Shown here one piece after another: positions 37,620-64,000 of a stretch of 64,000 bases of DNA. A program made the position numbers and the translations under genes. Position 1 is the stretch's first letter, and each line of letters begins with the position of its first letter. The DNA comes from Apteryx mantelli. Lineage: Eukaryota; Chordata; Aves; Apterygiformes; Apterygidae. The notes beneath the pieces were generated by a model. It ran no database searches. It saw only the letters and a list, made by a program, of their open reading frames with translations, and was not told the DNA's origin. The stretch is from positions 113,051,169 through 113,115,168 of the forward strand of contig NC_089980.1 in assembly GCF_036417845.1 (NCBI RefSeq), in the 5' to 3' direction.

Positions 37620-38460
37620 GCCGTTCAGCCTTGATCCCTGCTGCGGAGGAGGCCGGAGCTGGGCCGCGGAGCGGGGCGCGACCCGGGCTGCCGCACGGGG
37701 CGGGCAGGGGGTTACGCCGTGCTGCTTCCCGGCCTCTTTTTTTTCTCCCCCCTTTCCGCCCTCTTTTTTTTTCTTTTTTTTGGGCGGGGGGGGGTTAAGT
37801 CCCGCGCCCTGACGGAAGGCCCGCCGGCGGGGCCTGCCCTGCCCGCGGGGCCGGGGCACCATTTCCCCCCGCGTCGCGCGACCTCCTCCGGCCTGAGAGG
37901 GAAACGCGGCGGGAATGGCGGCGGGCTAGCGGCGCCGCGGCCGTGGCGCGGGCGCGGCTCTGTGGGCCGGCGCCGCGGCTGCTGCCGGAGCCGAGCCGTT
38001 AGGAGCGCCGCGCGCTTCCCGCCCGCTTTTGTTCAAGGAGGAACAATGCCTGTCCGTCGTGAGTACGGCTCGGTGCTGCGAGTGCCCGTCGTGAGACTTC
38101 CTCGCCCTTTGTAAGGGCCTGCCTCTGTGCGTGACTGCGAGGGTGGAGAAGTTTAGACATAAGAGGAGGGTTTTCTTGTTTCTTGTTTTTTCTTTTTTTC
38201 TTTAAGTAAATTGCATCAGCGGGATTACTCCCGCGGATAAGCGCCGGGACCGCGCGTCGGCCACTGAGCTGTCGCTTATAAGGCCTGTGGCGCCCGGCCG
38301 CCCTGCCGCGCTGCTCAGCCGCCGGCGGCCGGGAGGCCAGGAAGTGCCCGCAGGCTGCGGCCACGCGGGGCAGCTTCGCAAACGCTCTGGGTCCTTACCG
38401 CGGGGCGACCCTGCCGTGGCGGGTACGCTGATCTCCCTCTTGTGGGGAACCGCAGAACCC
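37620..38460. promoter_or_regulatory. CpG-island promoter of CILK1
   Basis: A second island, about 2 kb from the FBXO9 island, rich in CpG with homopolymer T and C runs at 37735-37797. It lies upstream of the CILK1 coding exons. A consensus GTGAGT donor at 38059 could end a non-coding first exon. In human, the ICK promoter lies head-to-head with FBXO9, as seen here. Confidence 0.75.
37900..38058 (+). other. CILK1: Candidate non-coding first exon of CILK1
   Basis: GC-rich sequence ending at TCCGTC before a GTGAGT donor at 38059-38064. CILK1 coding begins 4.1 kb downstream, so at least one upstream untranslated exon is expected. The left edge and the use of this donor are guesses. Confidence 0.35.
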
Positions 38461-38924
38461 TTTACTGACAATCATAAGCAATAGCCAGACGGAGGTCAGT
38501 TTAAAACTACTCTTTAAACCGCACCTTTCTTTATGCTTGCTGCTACTAATATCTTTAGATGACTGCCAGCGCACAGCACGGAGGTTAAAAGCTGCTTGGT
38601 GGGTGTTAGTGCTGGCGTTTCTCCGGTTTTGTCAGCTTTCAGTTCTCGGCCCTGCAGCCCTTCAGACGCCAGCGAGGTTACCCATGTGCGTATAGAAATT
38701 AAAATAGTAATTTTGCATTGCACTTGCAAAGTCTCCTTAACATAACAGAGAGGCTTGCTTTTAGAGGGACTTTGCTAGTTGACTTGTGTGGAATAAATTG
38801 TTTACAGGTGAGATAGGAGGGTTTGGGAACAGTTTTACAATATTGTGAAAATAAAGCTTTTTTTATTCTATTTAGTGTTAATGTTACAGGTAAACGTGAC
38901 AAATTGACAACCACTCGGGCCGGG

Positions 38925-39440
38925 TTGCATAAATTCCAATTTAATAAAATAATTGAGCAAGTCACAAGTAAGCAAAACAGCGCTGGGCGGCCGGGGAGTC
39001 TCCTGCTCCACCAACGGCGCGCGCAATCCCCCCCTCACAGTCTCCTTATATGCAATTCCAGCTCCGGGTATATGTGGCACTTCCCGCAACTTCTGCGGTT
39101 GCGCCGGCTAGGGGGTCTTCTTCAGCCCTCTGCATTGTGAGTGGTGACCCTCAGGTCACGCATATATTTTACAACTTTCAAAGTCGTGCTATATTTCACA
39201 GTTGTGTGACATCGCCATCACCATATTAGGCTATCTAAACTAACATTGCCACTTCGCTATCTCAACTCCCTTATCTCAGGCAGGGTACATGCCCCCACCA
39301 CAGGATGTAGGATGTTCCCACAGATGTTCCCAAGGCTGTTTCTTACTTTGATGTAACCAATTAGCACACATCACAGTCCAGGATGTTTCAAGGCTGTTTC
39401 TCAATTTGATGTAACAAATTAGCACATATCACATTAATGC
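38925..39440 (-). mobile_element. Solo LTR-like element of an endogenous retrovirus, antisense in CILK1 intron 1
   Basis: Read on the minus strand, this has the order of a retroviral LTR. First comes a block of tandem imperfect repeats (U3-enhancer-like, 39434-39322). Then comes a GC-rich promoter stretch with TATAAGGAGACTGTGAG (near 39053). Last is a tail with AT-rich poly(A)-signal-like sequence (TTATTTTATTAAATTGG, near 38950). No gag, pol or env sequence or primer-binding site is seen next to it, so it looks like a solo LTR. Exact TG/CA ends and the target-site duplication could not be fixed by eye. The family is not assigned. Confidence 0.55.
39322..39434 (-). repeat. Two imperfect direct repeats of about 55 bp (U3-like)
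   Basis: Copy A (39322-39376) and copy B (39381-39434) share AAGGCTGTTTCT, TTTGATGTAAC and ATTAGCACA in the same order, offset by about 59 bp with scattered substitutions. Duplicated blocks like this are common in LTR enhancers. Confidence 0.75.
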
Positions 39441-41714
39441 ACTCTTTTCTTCCAGTCCAAGCCATTTTTTCAGTTAGTATTTACATCATGGAAGCCAGAA
39501 GGTGAATCTAATAATGTGAAGCTGACTGTGACAATGTGAAACTGCCTGTCGTAGACCCATGCGCTCTTTTCAGGGGGACTCCACTGACATTAAACAGGCT
39601 GCAGGATTAGGGTTTAGTTTATTTCAATAGTTCAGGGTGAACTACAAGATGATAAACACAGAACATAAGTGTTGCAAAGGAAGCTAAATTTTAAGAACAG
39701 TTGCACTGGTAAGCTCAGCTTTATGATACTGATTTAGTTAACCAAAAAAAGATGTTATTTAGCTTTTGTCCAGTGGATTTTTGTACAAGTGGTTTTGTGC
39801 TTCCATAGGAGTCCTGTTAACTTCTGTGCATCCTAGAGTGTATTTTAACATGCATTCCTCATTAAATCTTTTCTTATTATTTTAGATTATTTTTTTCCTC
39901 TCTAGTTTCCTTGCCTTCCTTTTCTCCCCCAGCAATATTTGAATTTGTTTGTTTCGGTCACATTTGACAGCTGAGCTGGGATCTCAAAGATAATTTACAA
40001 GTTTTGTGAAAATCAGTGGCTCGGGAAAGGAGGGGGGCTTCAATTAATATCCCTGGTGAGGGATAGGCAGTTATATGTTCACACCTTTATCTATTCTAGA
40101 GACATCAGCCAAATGATCTATCCGTGATAGCCATTGCTGGCTATTACTAGCGATGTCATGTGCTAACAGTGTTATGCGTATTTTGGTTCGCTGTGGTTAT
40201 CCGACATAAGGCAAAGATGCTATTCCATTCCAGAGTCACAGTCCCTTGGGAAGGGTTATGTGAGTGGTAAGCCAGCAGCAGCATAATGCTCTGTGAATTG
40301 TGAGCCATCGTATCTGCTGGGATTACAATCTCAGAACACTTTCATTAGGAGAGTATTTGCTGAAAAATCCACAAGCCCCATCTGTTTCATTCTGTACTGT
40401 ATAAAATAATCTGTTTGGGTATTAATAAATACCACATTTTCAGACTGGGATACTCTGTGGTGTTTTATCATTATTGGAAATTTGCAGTAAGGATCTGACT
40501 AAAGGTCTGGAAGCCCAGGCTTTTGAGGTTACTATCTAGTCGTTGTGCAAAGACTGAAGAGAATTCAGTAAGCATTTTAACTTGGATACGATCACTGCCT
40601 AAACATAGCTTTATGCTGTGCCAGTGCACAACTGGAAAACTAGTCAAAAAGAAACAGATAATGAAAAGCCTTATAAAATGCCATTCGTGTGGACAGGCTC
40701 GGTGTTCCTTGGCAAGTGGCCCACAAAGTGGGATTAGGACTCTAATTTAAGCTACTTGGACATGATTCTTTATAGCATGTGGAGAGAAATTGATATGCTA
40801 GAGGATGCTTCCCAGTGTTTAAATGTGAGAGACTTGCTCTTTCTTTTTCATACATGATGTATAAAATTGACAAATGGTGTTTTGACATCATGTTTCCTGA
40901 TTTTCATTTGTTTGTTTGTTCCTGTATCAGTGTTAGTGGGACTCATAGGCTTATAAAACTGAGAAAGAGGAATCTTGGCAACATCTTGTGCTCCTAGTAC
41001 CTTCAGTTAATGGTATAGTACGTTTGGCAGTGATGTTTCCATCAACAAAATTGTGGTTCTGCGTTGATGTCAATTATAAAGTTCAAGTAACATCCCATTA
41101 CTTTAAAAATTGTAATTTGGCTTTGCCAGATAAGGCAAGATAAATGCAGGGGTTTAAGGCTGCTATAGAAAAATGTTGAAGTGTAGCTGAAATACGGTTT
41201 ACAAAAGACAAAAAGTCACTAGCTGCAAATATTGTTGTCCTTGCAGTATTGGAGAAGAAAGAAAGCAAGAACCAAACCCAAACTACAGGGGAATTCTCCT
41301 TTATTCCAAGTGTGTGATTAATTTATACAGCATAGATCACATTTGTTCCTTGTAACAGAAATAGTGTAAAGCATAGGAAATATTAGCAGGAATTAGATTG
41401 AGTGAATGAGAACTTTCTTGCTTTATGTCTAGCATTCTGTTGTTCATGCAGTGTCAGGACAAAGGGTCTGATAGATAATGTGATATATCTGTTATTCTTA
41501 GAGCTTCAGGACTACTGTCCTGAAATATATTTTGTCTTATCTGACAGTATAATATTTTTATATATAATATAGAGATTTTGCTTAAGAGAATACATATGGC
41601 TATGTGTCTGGCACAGAGGCCTCTTGAAAGTCGGGAAAATTGGTTTATTTTACCTTGATTGCAGTGTGACCTGTGAGGTGGTGACTTACGTATCTGATAA
41701 TTTGGCTAGAGCAG

Positions 41715-42161
41715 ATGCTCTGCTATCTTACTACAGTGCTTCATTTTTCTGATAACAGACTATTTTTTCTAAGCTGTGACATTTCATCCTCTGCTTCCAG
41801 TAACAGTATCTCCCGTCAGAGCTGCCTATATGCTTCCTGTAAAGTGCCTCTGGTGTTAGAGGGAATCTGCGGAACATGCCCAGTTGCATCCAGATACAAG
41901 TTGTCCCTTTCTGATAGGAAGTCAAGACAAGTGTTTGTGTATAGCTTAAAAGAACTATCTCTTGGAGGAGAATGGAGACTGCAAACAAGCAATCTCAAAA
42001 GGGTACAAAAATCAAATGGATTATGTTCTGTGCTTTCAGACCAAAGGCTAAGTCTTGAAAACATGATTCCTGCAACTATTCACACTGTCCTGAGTGCTCT
42101 GTATTTATGCTGCCACAGAAAGAACTGGTTACACTCGGAGGAGAAACACAAGAATCACTAA
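41715..42161 (+). other. 148-codon ORF just upstream of, and in frame with, the CILK1 start
   Basis: This open frame ends with TAA 36 nt before the CILK1 ATG and is in the same frame. It starts MLCYLTTVLHFSDNRLFF and shows no domain I recognise. It could be chance, an upstream ORF in a long 5'UTR exon, or intron. The protein is Cys- and Ser-rich with no clear coding bias, so I do not call it a gene. Confidence 0.3.
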
Positions 42162-42197
42162 GGACTGAAATGCGCTTGCAGCTAAAGTTTCCTCATC

Positions 42198-57333
<15,136 letters not shown>

Positions 57334-59530
57334 CATATGGAAATACGCTCTGAACCAGTGCATATTTCCCATGAAATGGTGACTAACATGAAACAATTTG
57401 ATATCATTTTGTAAACCTGTAAATTTAAAAGAAACAGATCTTCTATGAGTGAGACACTTTGAAGTTTTTTATTTTTATTTGTATTTGAATGCAGTCTTGT
57501 ACCTTTTTGTATAAAATTGTTATATAACTGGGTCCAATTATTTTCATAAATCTGATGCATTTTGTATATATGGCTTAGGGGGATTGGCATTTTTATATGA
57601 TAAACTTTTATAATGAACTTTTTTAAATTTTAACTTTTTCTTTTATTAGATTCAGCTTTTTTATGAAAGTGGGTAGAAAAAGCAAAGCGGTGCAATTTTG
57701 CAGTGAAAGAGCAGTGTTGAAGAAGGGGCATTCATCAGACATTTTCTGAAGATTGTGCTGAATGTGGCATTACTGTGAAAATATTACAGCCTCATCTTGA
57801 TGCCATGCTGCTGTTGTCATCTACTCATTTGCTTCATACTGGCGTCAAAGGAATGACTGAAAGCACTTTCCTTTGCAGTCAGTGGTAGACTGATGAAAGT
57901 CCCAAGTCAATGGGAGACTTTTTTTGGTATTTATTTTTGCCTTTAGAAGGCTTTTGTTGGACTGCTGTCTAGCTTTCCAGCCCCATTCTCAGTTCCCATT
58001 GAGGGTTAATGGGAATTTGGCCTGAAAGAGAGAAGTAGAAACAGACTAGACTGTTAGATTGGCTGCATTCAGTCTGTGTTTTGCTTTTGTCAAATTTGGG
58101 GGAATCTTCTGTTTGGTGACAGGTATTCAATAGATCTGTTTTCTACATAGTGTTTATTTGTCCTGCTTCAAAGTTGCATCTTGGCATTGTTCACCATGAA
58201 ATAGAATGTGGATCTACTTCAGTGAAAATTTTTAAGGTTTCCTAATGATTTCTAAGGAGAAACAACATATTCTGCTTTTTCTTTTTTTTCTTTCTTTCTT
58301 TCTTTTTTTTTTTTTGGTAAGGAATATAGGATCTGAAGACATATTTAAGACAGTATTGCCTATGACAAAGCTGGTTTCACAGACAGATTAACAAAGTATT
58401 TGTGATAGCCAGCAGCAGAGTTTAAGGAAACAGTATCGATGCAGTTGACTCAGTTTTCACAACATCGCCCCTCCCCACCCCCTGCCTCTGCAAAGGAGTA
58501 AGTTGAAGCTTCCTTCAGTTCTTTTGCACTTCAGTACTTCACTTGCAATAGATGAATATGCCAGTTCCCATAAACTCGGCCCCAGTTTTCTGCTGGAAAA
58601 AAAGTGAGACCTTACCCTGGTCCTACTAAACAAACATTCCAAACTTGAATTTAGTTGATTTCACTGAACCTGATACAGCTCTTTTAAGGCAGAAGGAAGT
58701 AACTGGGTTTAAAAGAGAAAAGGAATTTGTCAGTAACAGACAAAGGGCAATGGCCCTGCCGCCTGAGGGAGTTTGGCACTGGCAAGGAGCGCCAGAGTTG
58801 AGCCATTCATTGGCAAAAGGTAATTTCGATCATGGTGTTTGGGTGTTCTTGCACCTCCTTCCACAGAAAATGAAGCCTGTGGATAAAAGTGGCACAGTGC
58901 TGTGGGGGAGCATCTTCTAGTACAGCTGCGTTTTGAAACAGCACAGCAAAGCTGAAGTGTGTTGTAAAAACACATCTTCCTGCAGAAGCGTTCAGAAATG
59001 CTCACCTTTTTGGACACCTCACCTGAGTTGCCTTTTATGAACAGAGCAGACAAATGTTAAAAATCCATGAGATGGGGAGGGTATGGTTCTCTGCACCTGG
59101 CTCTTGTGAAGGGGCTAGGTGGCAAGCTGATCGACGAGATGGGTGAGATCCTCCCGGTGGAATCTGCCCGCATCCGTTGTGGGCTGGAGACCGGTAATGT
59201 ACCCTGAGCTTTTCAGTGCTTTCCATGGAGAATGGGAGGGACTGGAGGAGCCTGTACTTTAGGGTCGGCTGCTTGGCTCAATGCTCAGAGGAAGCATGAG
59301 GGGCAGGTTGCTTGCATGGGCTCCACGGTGAGACAGTACATGCACATGTACGTGGCAGAAAAGGAGTAGAAGGGTCTATGCCTTAAAAGGAACATGTGTA
59401 TAGGACTTGTACGTACCAAGGATATGTTGTGTGTCCACCTTCCCCAATTATTTGTTTATAACAAATACTAATTCCAAACTCTATGTAACTGCCTCCAAAG
59501 CAGTGATGCCACTGTGTAGCAATAAACTAA
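57334..59530 (+). other. CILK1: CILK1 3'UTR (length inferred)
   Basis: No new ORF with coding character follows the stop. The first perfect AATAAA is at 59521-59526, with another at 59642. A weaker TATAAA near 57511 could give a short 3'UTR. A pyrimidine-rich tract with CTTT units lies at 58277-58316. Mammalian CILK1 also has a long 3'UTR, so the longer form is plausible. Confidence 0.5.
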
Positions 59531-59659
59531 AGCATCAATTCTGAGTTCTAAAGCACACACTAATGGTGTATTTGGGCAAGTGGAAAGGGAAGTAGGTATT
59601 ATTTGTGTTAGAAGCAGACGGACAGTTTTTCTCCTGGTGAAAATAAATACCTGTATTTA

Positions 59660-62020
59660 TGTCTAGATCTCATTTAATTTATTTCCTCACTGGAGAATTG
59701 GTCCGAAGGGGGAAAACCCTGATCCTGTGGTTGCTTAAATTACCCACTTGGGGCAGTCTGTTTCATGCACTTACTTCCTAGTAATGGAAGCGGGAGACAA
59801 GTCATAAGGCTGTGTTGCTGTGGCTAGGATTCCTCTGGGCAGACACAAGCCTCTTTGCTGTGAGCTGCATGTCTGGGCAGGGGGGAGTGAGAGTCACCCC
59901 AGGAGAGATTCAGCTCACCTGAGAATTTAATAGGCCTCTGGAGGTGCCTGGGTATTTCTGCTCCATTTTTCTTATGATGTAAATTGTTCTTATTTCTGCT
60001 AACTACATGGAATAGTTCCCATCCTGAAAGTGATAGAGGATGAATCTGGACCTGACCTGAACTTTATGAACCTTAATGAGCCCCGTAGTGATTTCCTTGC
60101 ACACAGCATTCAGGTTTGGGGTTTGTTCAGCAAAAGGATTAAACAAACAAACAAACAAAAGTAGTCAAGTTCTTTGATATATCTTCTCCTTTCCAAAATG
60201 CAAGCCTTTGTTTTGGAAAAAAGCCAATAAGCTTGACATTCAAAATCACCTCTTCTAGTTTGAACTTTGATTTGGTGGGAGGGAAGAAGTGTTAAATAGG
60301 AAGTGTAATGACAACACTCTTTGTACTCTTTTTGCTCAAGCAAATTGCTGATGAAATTGGAGAAAGGTCTGTTTGAATACAGACTAACTTGCCGACATAA
60401 TTTAATGTGCTTTCTCAGTGTGCAATGTAGGTGGAAAAGGCGTTAGTCTTTCTCTGCTCTGAAATCTGGACAAAAGCAGCATATCTGAGAATTTGTCGTA
60501 CGTAATGTACTACTTTGTTTTAAGATTCAGCAGCATCTTTATGCAAGATGCTTTTAGAAATCTATTGTTTACATTTTCTCAGGCTTATGCCTAGCATTTA
60601 ATAATGACTGTTGAAAATGAAGGAGCCTGATAGGGGACTCGTGCACCTCTCTAACCCAGGTTTTCTTAAAAGTCTTGTGCAAGTGCCATGCTGTTTGCTG
60701 AAGAAGAATCCTAGAAAACCCTTTTCCATGGTATTTGCCTACCTAGTAAGGCAGTTGATGTGAAGAAGATGATCCGTAAAGTGGGGAGGAAAATATTTAT
60801 TGGAAGAACATCTCTGAGCTTCTGTGGAAAGAGAGGACGGAATTGTCATGGCGAGAAAGATCTTCAAGAAGTAATAGGTCTTCTTTATTCAGTGGTTTTG
60901 TTCAAAAATATTATAAATGTTTGTTTCAGTACTTCTGTGTCCAGTTTCCTGCCCAGAATGAAGTTCCTCTTGAAGAAATAGACTAGAGTGTTGAACTTTC
61001 ATTCATGCTTTAAAAACAGCGCTGTAGTTTGGCTCTTTAAAAACACTCACCCACCCCCCCCCATTTGGTGTCTTCTCAGATGTGCAGTACCTCTTTGTAA
61101 GCTGCACTCTTGAGACTTGGCTGTGTGGTTTGAGTCTAACATGGAATTTATGCAGTATGTTGTGAGCTTTGTATACTCCTAGTAGATTAGTCCTTGGGTG
61201 GTGACTTCTCTGAAATGAAGAGAAACATGGAATGAAAATAAAAGGTGCATAACACCTTGGAAGAAGGATACAATTGTCCATAACATCTTGCAAGCGTCAT
61301 TTCTCACCCTTCTGCCCCTGCTTTCAAGACAGTAGAAGCTGAAGACAACTGGTAAGCAACACACCCAGCCCTTTTACGATCTGTTTGAGCAGCCTTGAAC
61401 TGAGTTGTGCAGGGGCAGAACTAGATGGTGGTTAAATTAAGACGAGTACTTTGTGAAGAAATACATGAAAAAGGTAAGTATTCTAGATTATAAGTATCTT
61501 GGCTGTACAGTACTCAAGAATTCACAGGTGGGAGAAGTGATAAACTGAGGGAGCCCAGCAGTGACTGGAAGAATGTTAATTACAATTAATTAGAATTTGC
61601 CACACCCCCACCTCCCCCAAAAAGGTATCATGCAAAATAAGAAACAGTGTAAGCAAGTACTATGCAAGAAGGGATGTCTGATAATCAGGAAGTTCCTGTT
61701 TAATATCGCTGTTGTACTTGAGTGCCTCAATGTTAATTTTCTTGATAAAATTGATTTAATAGCTAATAAATAATTCTGAATGATAATATTAAAAACCTAC
61801 TAGTAGGAGTGTTATTGAATGAACTTTGCTTCAGTAAGCAGCATTGGGCAGAGGTAGGGCTCTGCAGTATGAAAAGAATGGCAGACTGCCACGTGCAGCG
61901 CCTCACTTGGATGTGTCTGCAGTCTTGGAAGCTTGACTACCCTACGTTCTCCTACAAATGGACCTTGAGCTTGTTTGGAGGTTCTAGCAGGGGAGCGCAG
62001 CTACCGTATACCCTTGACCG
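59660..62020. other. Intergenic DNA downstream of CILK1
   Basis: There is no ORF with recognisable protein similarity. From human synteny a GSTA-family glutathione transferase gene might follow CILK1, but no GST N-terminal motif is seen up to the right edge. Confidence 0.55.
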
Positions 62021-62439
62021 ATGAACGGTACGTCTCTATCGGGGAAGGTCGTCCTCTTCGACCGAGCGCGCAGCTTCGGGAGGGACGCACATGGAGCGGT
62101 GAGGGAGGAAGGGGACACCCGCCTAGCCAGCCAGATCAGCCGAATCAACCCTGGCGATCAATGGGGTGACAGATGTCGCAGCCAGATCGCCCTCACATCC
62201 GAAAGTAACTGCGGCGGCAGCGCTATATGAAGGTCCTAATACCGCTTTTCTTTCTTGTTAGGGTGATTGTTTATAGGCCGGAAGCTGGAGAACTTTGCAA
62301 CGAGACCGTTTTTCTCTGCCCAACAAACAGGATCTGTCAAAACTAGAGCAAGGTTAGAACAACGCTGCCGATCTTTTAAGTCACATTTTTCTCCCAGAAG
62401 CCTTTGCGTAACATGCAAATATAGGACTCCCTATTGGCG

Positions 62440-62810
62440 GTTGCCCTGCTCGTCACCGCCTACCGCGTTGTTGGTGAGGGAGGGAGCGGGTGGCGGCGCG
62501 CAGTGGTTCGTGCTGGCCCTGGACGCAGGTGGGTGCGCGCGCGGCGCGCTCCGGCGGCCCTCGTGCGCGGGCGGCTCGGTCCGGTCCGGTCCGGTCCGGT
62601 CCGGCTGGTGGGGGGAGGGGGAGCGGGGTGGCGTGGTGGGCGGCCGCCGCGGCTCGGCGAAGCCCCCGGGCGGGCGGCAGCGGCGGCGGGTTCCTGTTTC
62701 CCTTCGCCGCCCGAGCTGCCTTTGGCGCTCGGACGAGGTACTGTAGGCCGCGCCGGGTTTTGCTCGCTGATCGAGTATCTTATCTGGAAACGGCGTCACC
62801 GGCCGTGAGG
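62440..62810. promoter_or_regulatory. CpG-island promoter of an unidentified neighbouring gene
   Basis: A very CpG-rich block with flanking GC-rich sequence from about 62030. Just upstream on the plus strand are an octamer ATGCAAAT (62413-62420) and an inverted CCAAT box (ATTGG, 62433-62437). Possible exon-1 donors are GTGGGT near 62529 and GTACTG near 62738. No coding exon is identified downstream within the window. Direction is most likely plus, from the position of the octamer and CCAAT box, but this is an inference. Confidence 0.6.
62578..62604. repeat. (GGTCC)5 tandem repeat in a CpG island
   Basis: Five copies of the pentamer GGTCC lie in the middle of the CpG island. Each copy supplies one CpG at the unit junction region CCGG. 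Confidence 0.95.
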
Positions 62811-62879
62811 CCAGGCCTTTCTTACCTCAGGTCTGAAGAAAACCTGCCTACTCTAGCACTTCTGATCTCTTAGTGACAG

Positions 62880-64000
62880 TTTGTTTTCTTTTGCTCTTTG
62901 CCTCCAGGCCCTCCCCCACCCTAAATAATTAACGTGATGGTTCCCTGCTTAATGACCTAATCATTTTTTATATTGTACCCGTGGAGAAATTGTCCCCAGT
63001 GGCAGCGGTTGGAGTTGGTGGCCCAGGAGGCTGTTACCAGCCCTGTGGTCAGTAGGGGACTTTCCTTCCAGATTGGTCTTGTGCGCTTTGGAGCAGAAAG
63101 GAGCAGCTGGGGGCTGCTGAATGTGTGAAGTGAAAATCAGCTTTTCACTGCTGTGCTGTTGGTGCGTATGGGTGGCATGAGAGCGATGGCTTCTGGTATG
63201 GCTGTTAGCATCCTCCCTCCTGCAAGTTTCTCTCTTCACCTGCTGGGCTAGCCGAGCTTCATCAGTCTCTGTCGGAATAAGAGGGGATGGCACCGTGAGT
63301 CAAAATCAGGTTTGCCATCCACTGTGCAGGAAAAAGCCTGATCGCTGCTTGCTTCAGTTCCCCATTGGACTTCCTTGCTCTTGCAGCACTGCATGGCAGG
63401 TGCAGCCTTAGGAACCAAGGGGTTACGGCTTGCTTCAAAGCCTGCTGATATCCACGTATTTAAAAGACAAGCATCTGTCAGGTCTTTGCCTTTTGTTTTT
63501 TCATGAAGCTTATGTAGTTCGTTCTGATACCTTTTTTTTTTTCAGTCTTTTTTTTTCCCCCCCCCCATGCACTTTTTTATTTATTAGTGGTGCAGATGCT
63601 ATTTTGCAATGCTCGTATTCCCAGTGACTTACCTGAGAAGAGAAGGAGGTCTCTGAGCTGCCTAGAAGGGCTGACCAGCCTTGCTCATTTGTTCCTGTGG
63701 TCAGCTGAAGTCTTTGTGTCTTTTTTTTTTTTTGTGCCTATTTAATAAACAGGCAGATGCCTTGCCTAGTGCTGCTTCTGTGTTCAAGGCCTTTCAAAGG
63801 TCGCCTTCCACCCCCCCCACCTGGTATGAAGGAACTCTTGCAAAAACATTGTGAACTGGAGGCTATTGTTCAAATGCCAACAGACCCTTTCCCAGGCTTA
63901 AATTCTTGGAGGGACAAAGAATATCCCTGCGGAGGAAAAACATTCGCAGTTGCAGTAAGGAGTTACTGTTATGCAGTTCTGTGTATGACATACCTGTACG
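62880..64000. other. Sequence downstream of the right-hand CpG island, no exon recognised
   Basis: It is probably the first intron of the gene driven by the CpG island, or intergenic DNA. It contains T-rich and C-rich homopolymers at about 63532-63566 and 63720-63734, and no conserved ORF. Confidence 0.45.

Noticed and set aside
37501-38114. Pro/Phe-rich plus-strand ORFs at the CILK1 CpG island
   Set aside because: They come from T-, C- and G-homopolymer runs and GC-rich sequence, with no conserved protein.
58277-58316. Pyrimidine tract as a possible retroposon tail
   Set aside because: No element body or target duplication is visible beside it, so it was kept only as a low-complexity part of the CILK1 3'UTR.
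62267-62873. Several 120-160-codon ORFs in the right-hand CpG island
   Set aside because: They overlap in all frames, and the Arg/Gly/Ala/Pro composition is explained by GC content. No domain is seen.

Overview
The window is vertebrate nuclear DNA, almost certainly from a bird. It has two multi-exon genes with GT-AG introns and AT-rich intergenic DNA. It also has three CpG-island promoters and a 5'-truncated CR1 LINE of the kind typical of bird and other sauropsid genomes. There are no operons, CRISPR arrays, phage genes or bacterial features.

Layout. (1) 1-16.2 kb is largely non-coding. It holds a phase-compatible pair of minus-strand ORF segments near the left edge (473-1072, unidentified), an orphan GC-rich patch (about 5.25-6.65 kb), a CR1 copy (10.79-11.56 kb, minus) and tRNA-derived SINE fragments. 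(2) 16.2-35.5 kb, minus strand, is the whole FBXO9 gene: 13 coding exons and 435 aa, with an F-box E3-ligase substrate receptor reconstructed exon by exon. Its start codon is the last three bases of exon 1. (3) 35-38.5 kb is the head-to-head promoter region, with one CpG island for FBXO9 and a second about 2 kb away for CILK1. (4) 38-59.6 kb, plus strand, is the whole CILK1 (ICK) gene: 13 coding exons and 623 aa, a ciliary MAK/ICK-family kinase with all catalytic motifs intact. Its long first intron carries an antisense retroviral-type LTR. (5) 59.7-64 kb is non-coding except for a third CpG island (about 62.4-62.8 kb), probably the promoter of a gene that lies outside the window.

The divergent FBXO9/CILK1 pair is the same arrangement reported in human, so this is a conserved syntenic block. 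FBXO9 acts in SCF ubiquitin ligases and CILK1 acts at the ciliary tip on intraflagellar transport. The shared promoter region is the main functional link visible in the DNA. I found no convincing new molecular system. The items most worth checking are the unidentified minus-strand exon pair at the left edge, the ACTACA/ZNF143-type motif cluster upstream of FBXO9, the intronic LTR with a duplicated U3-like block, and the long ORF just upstream of the CILK1 start.
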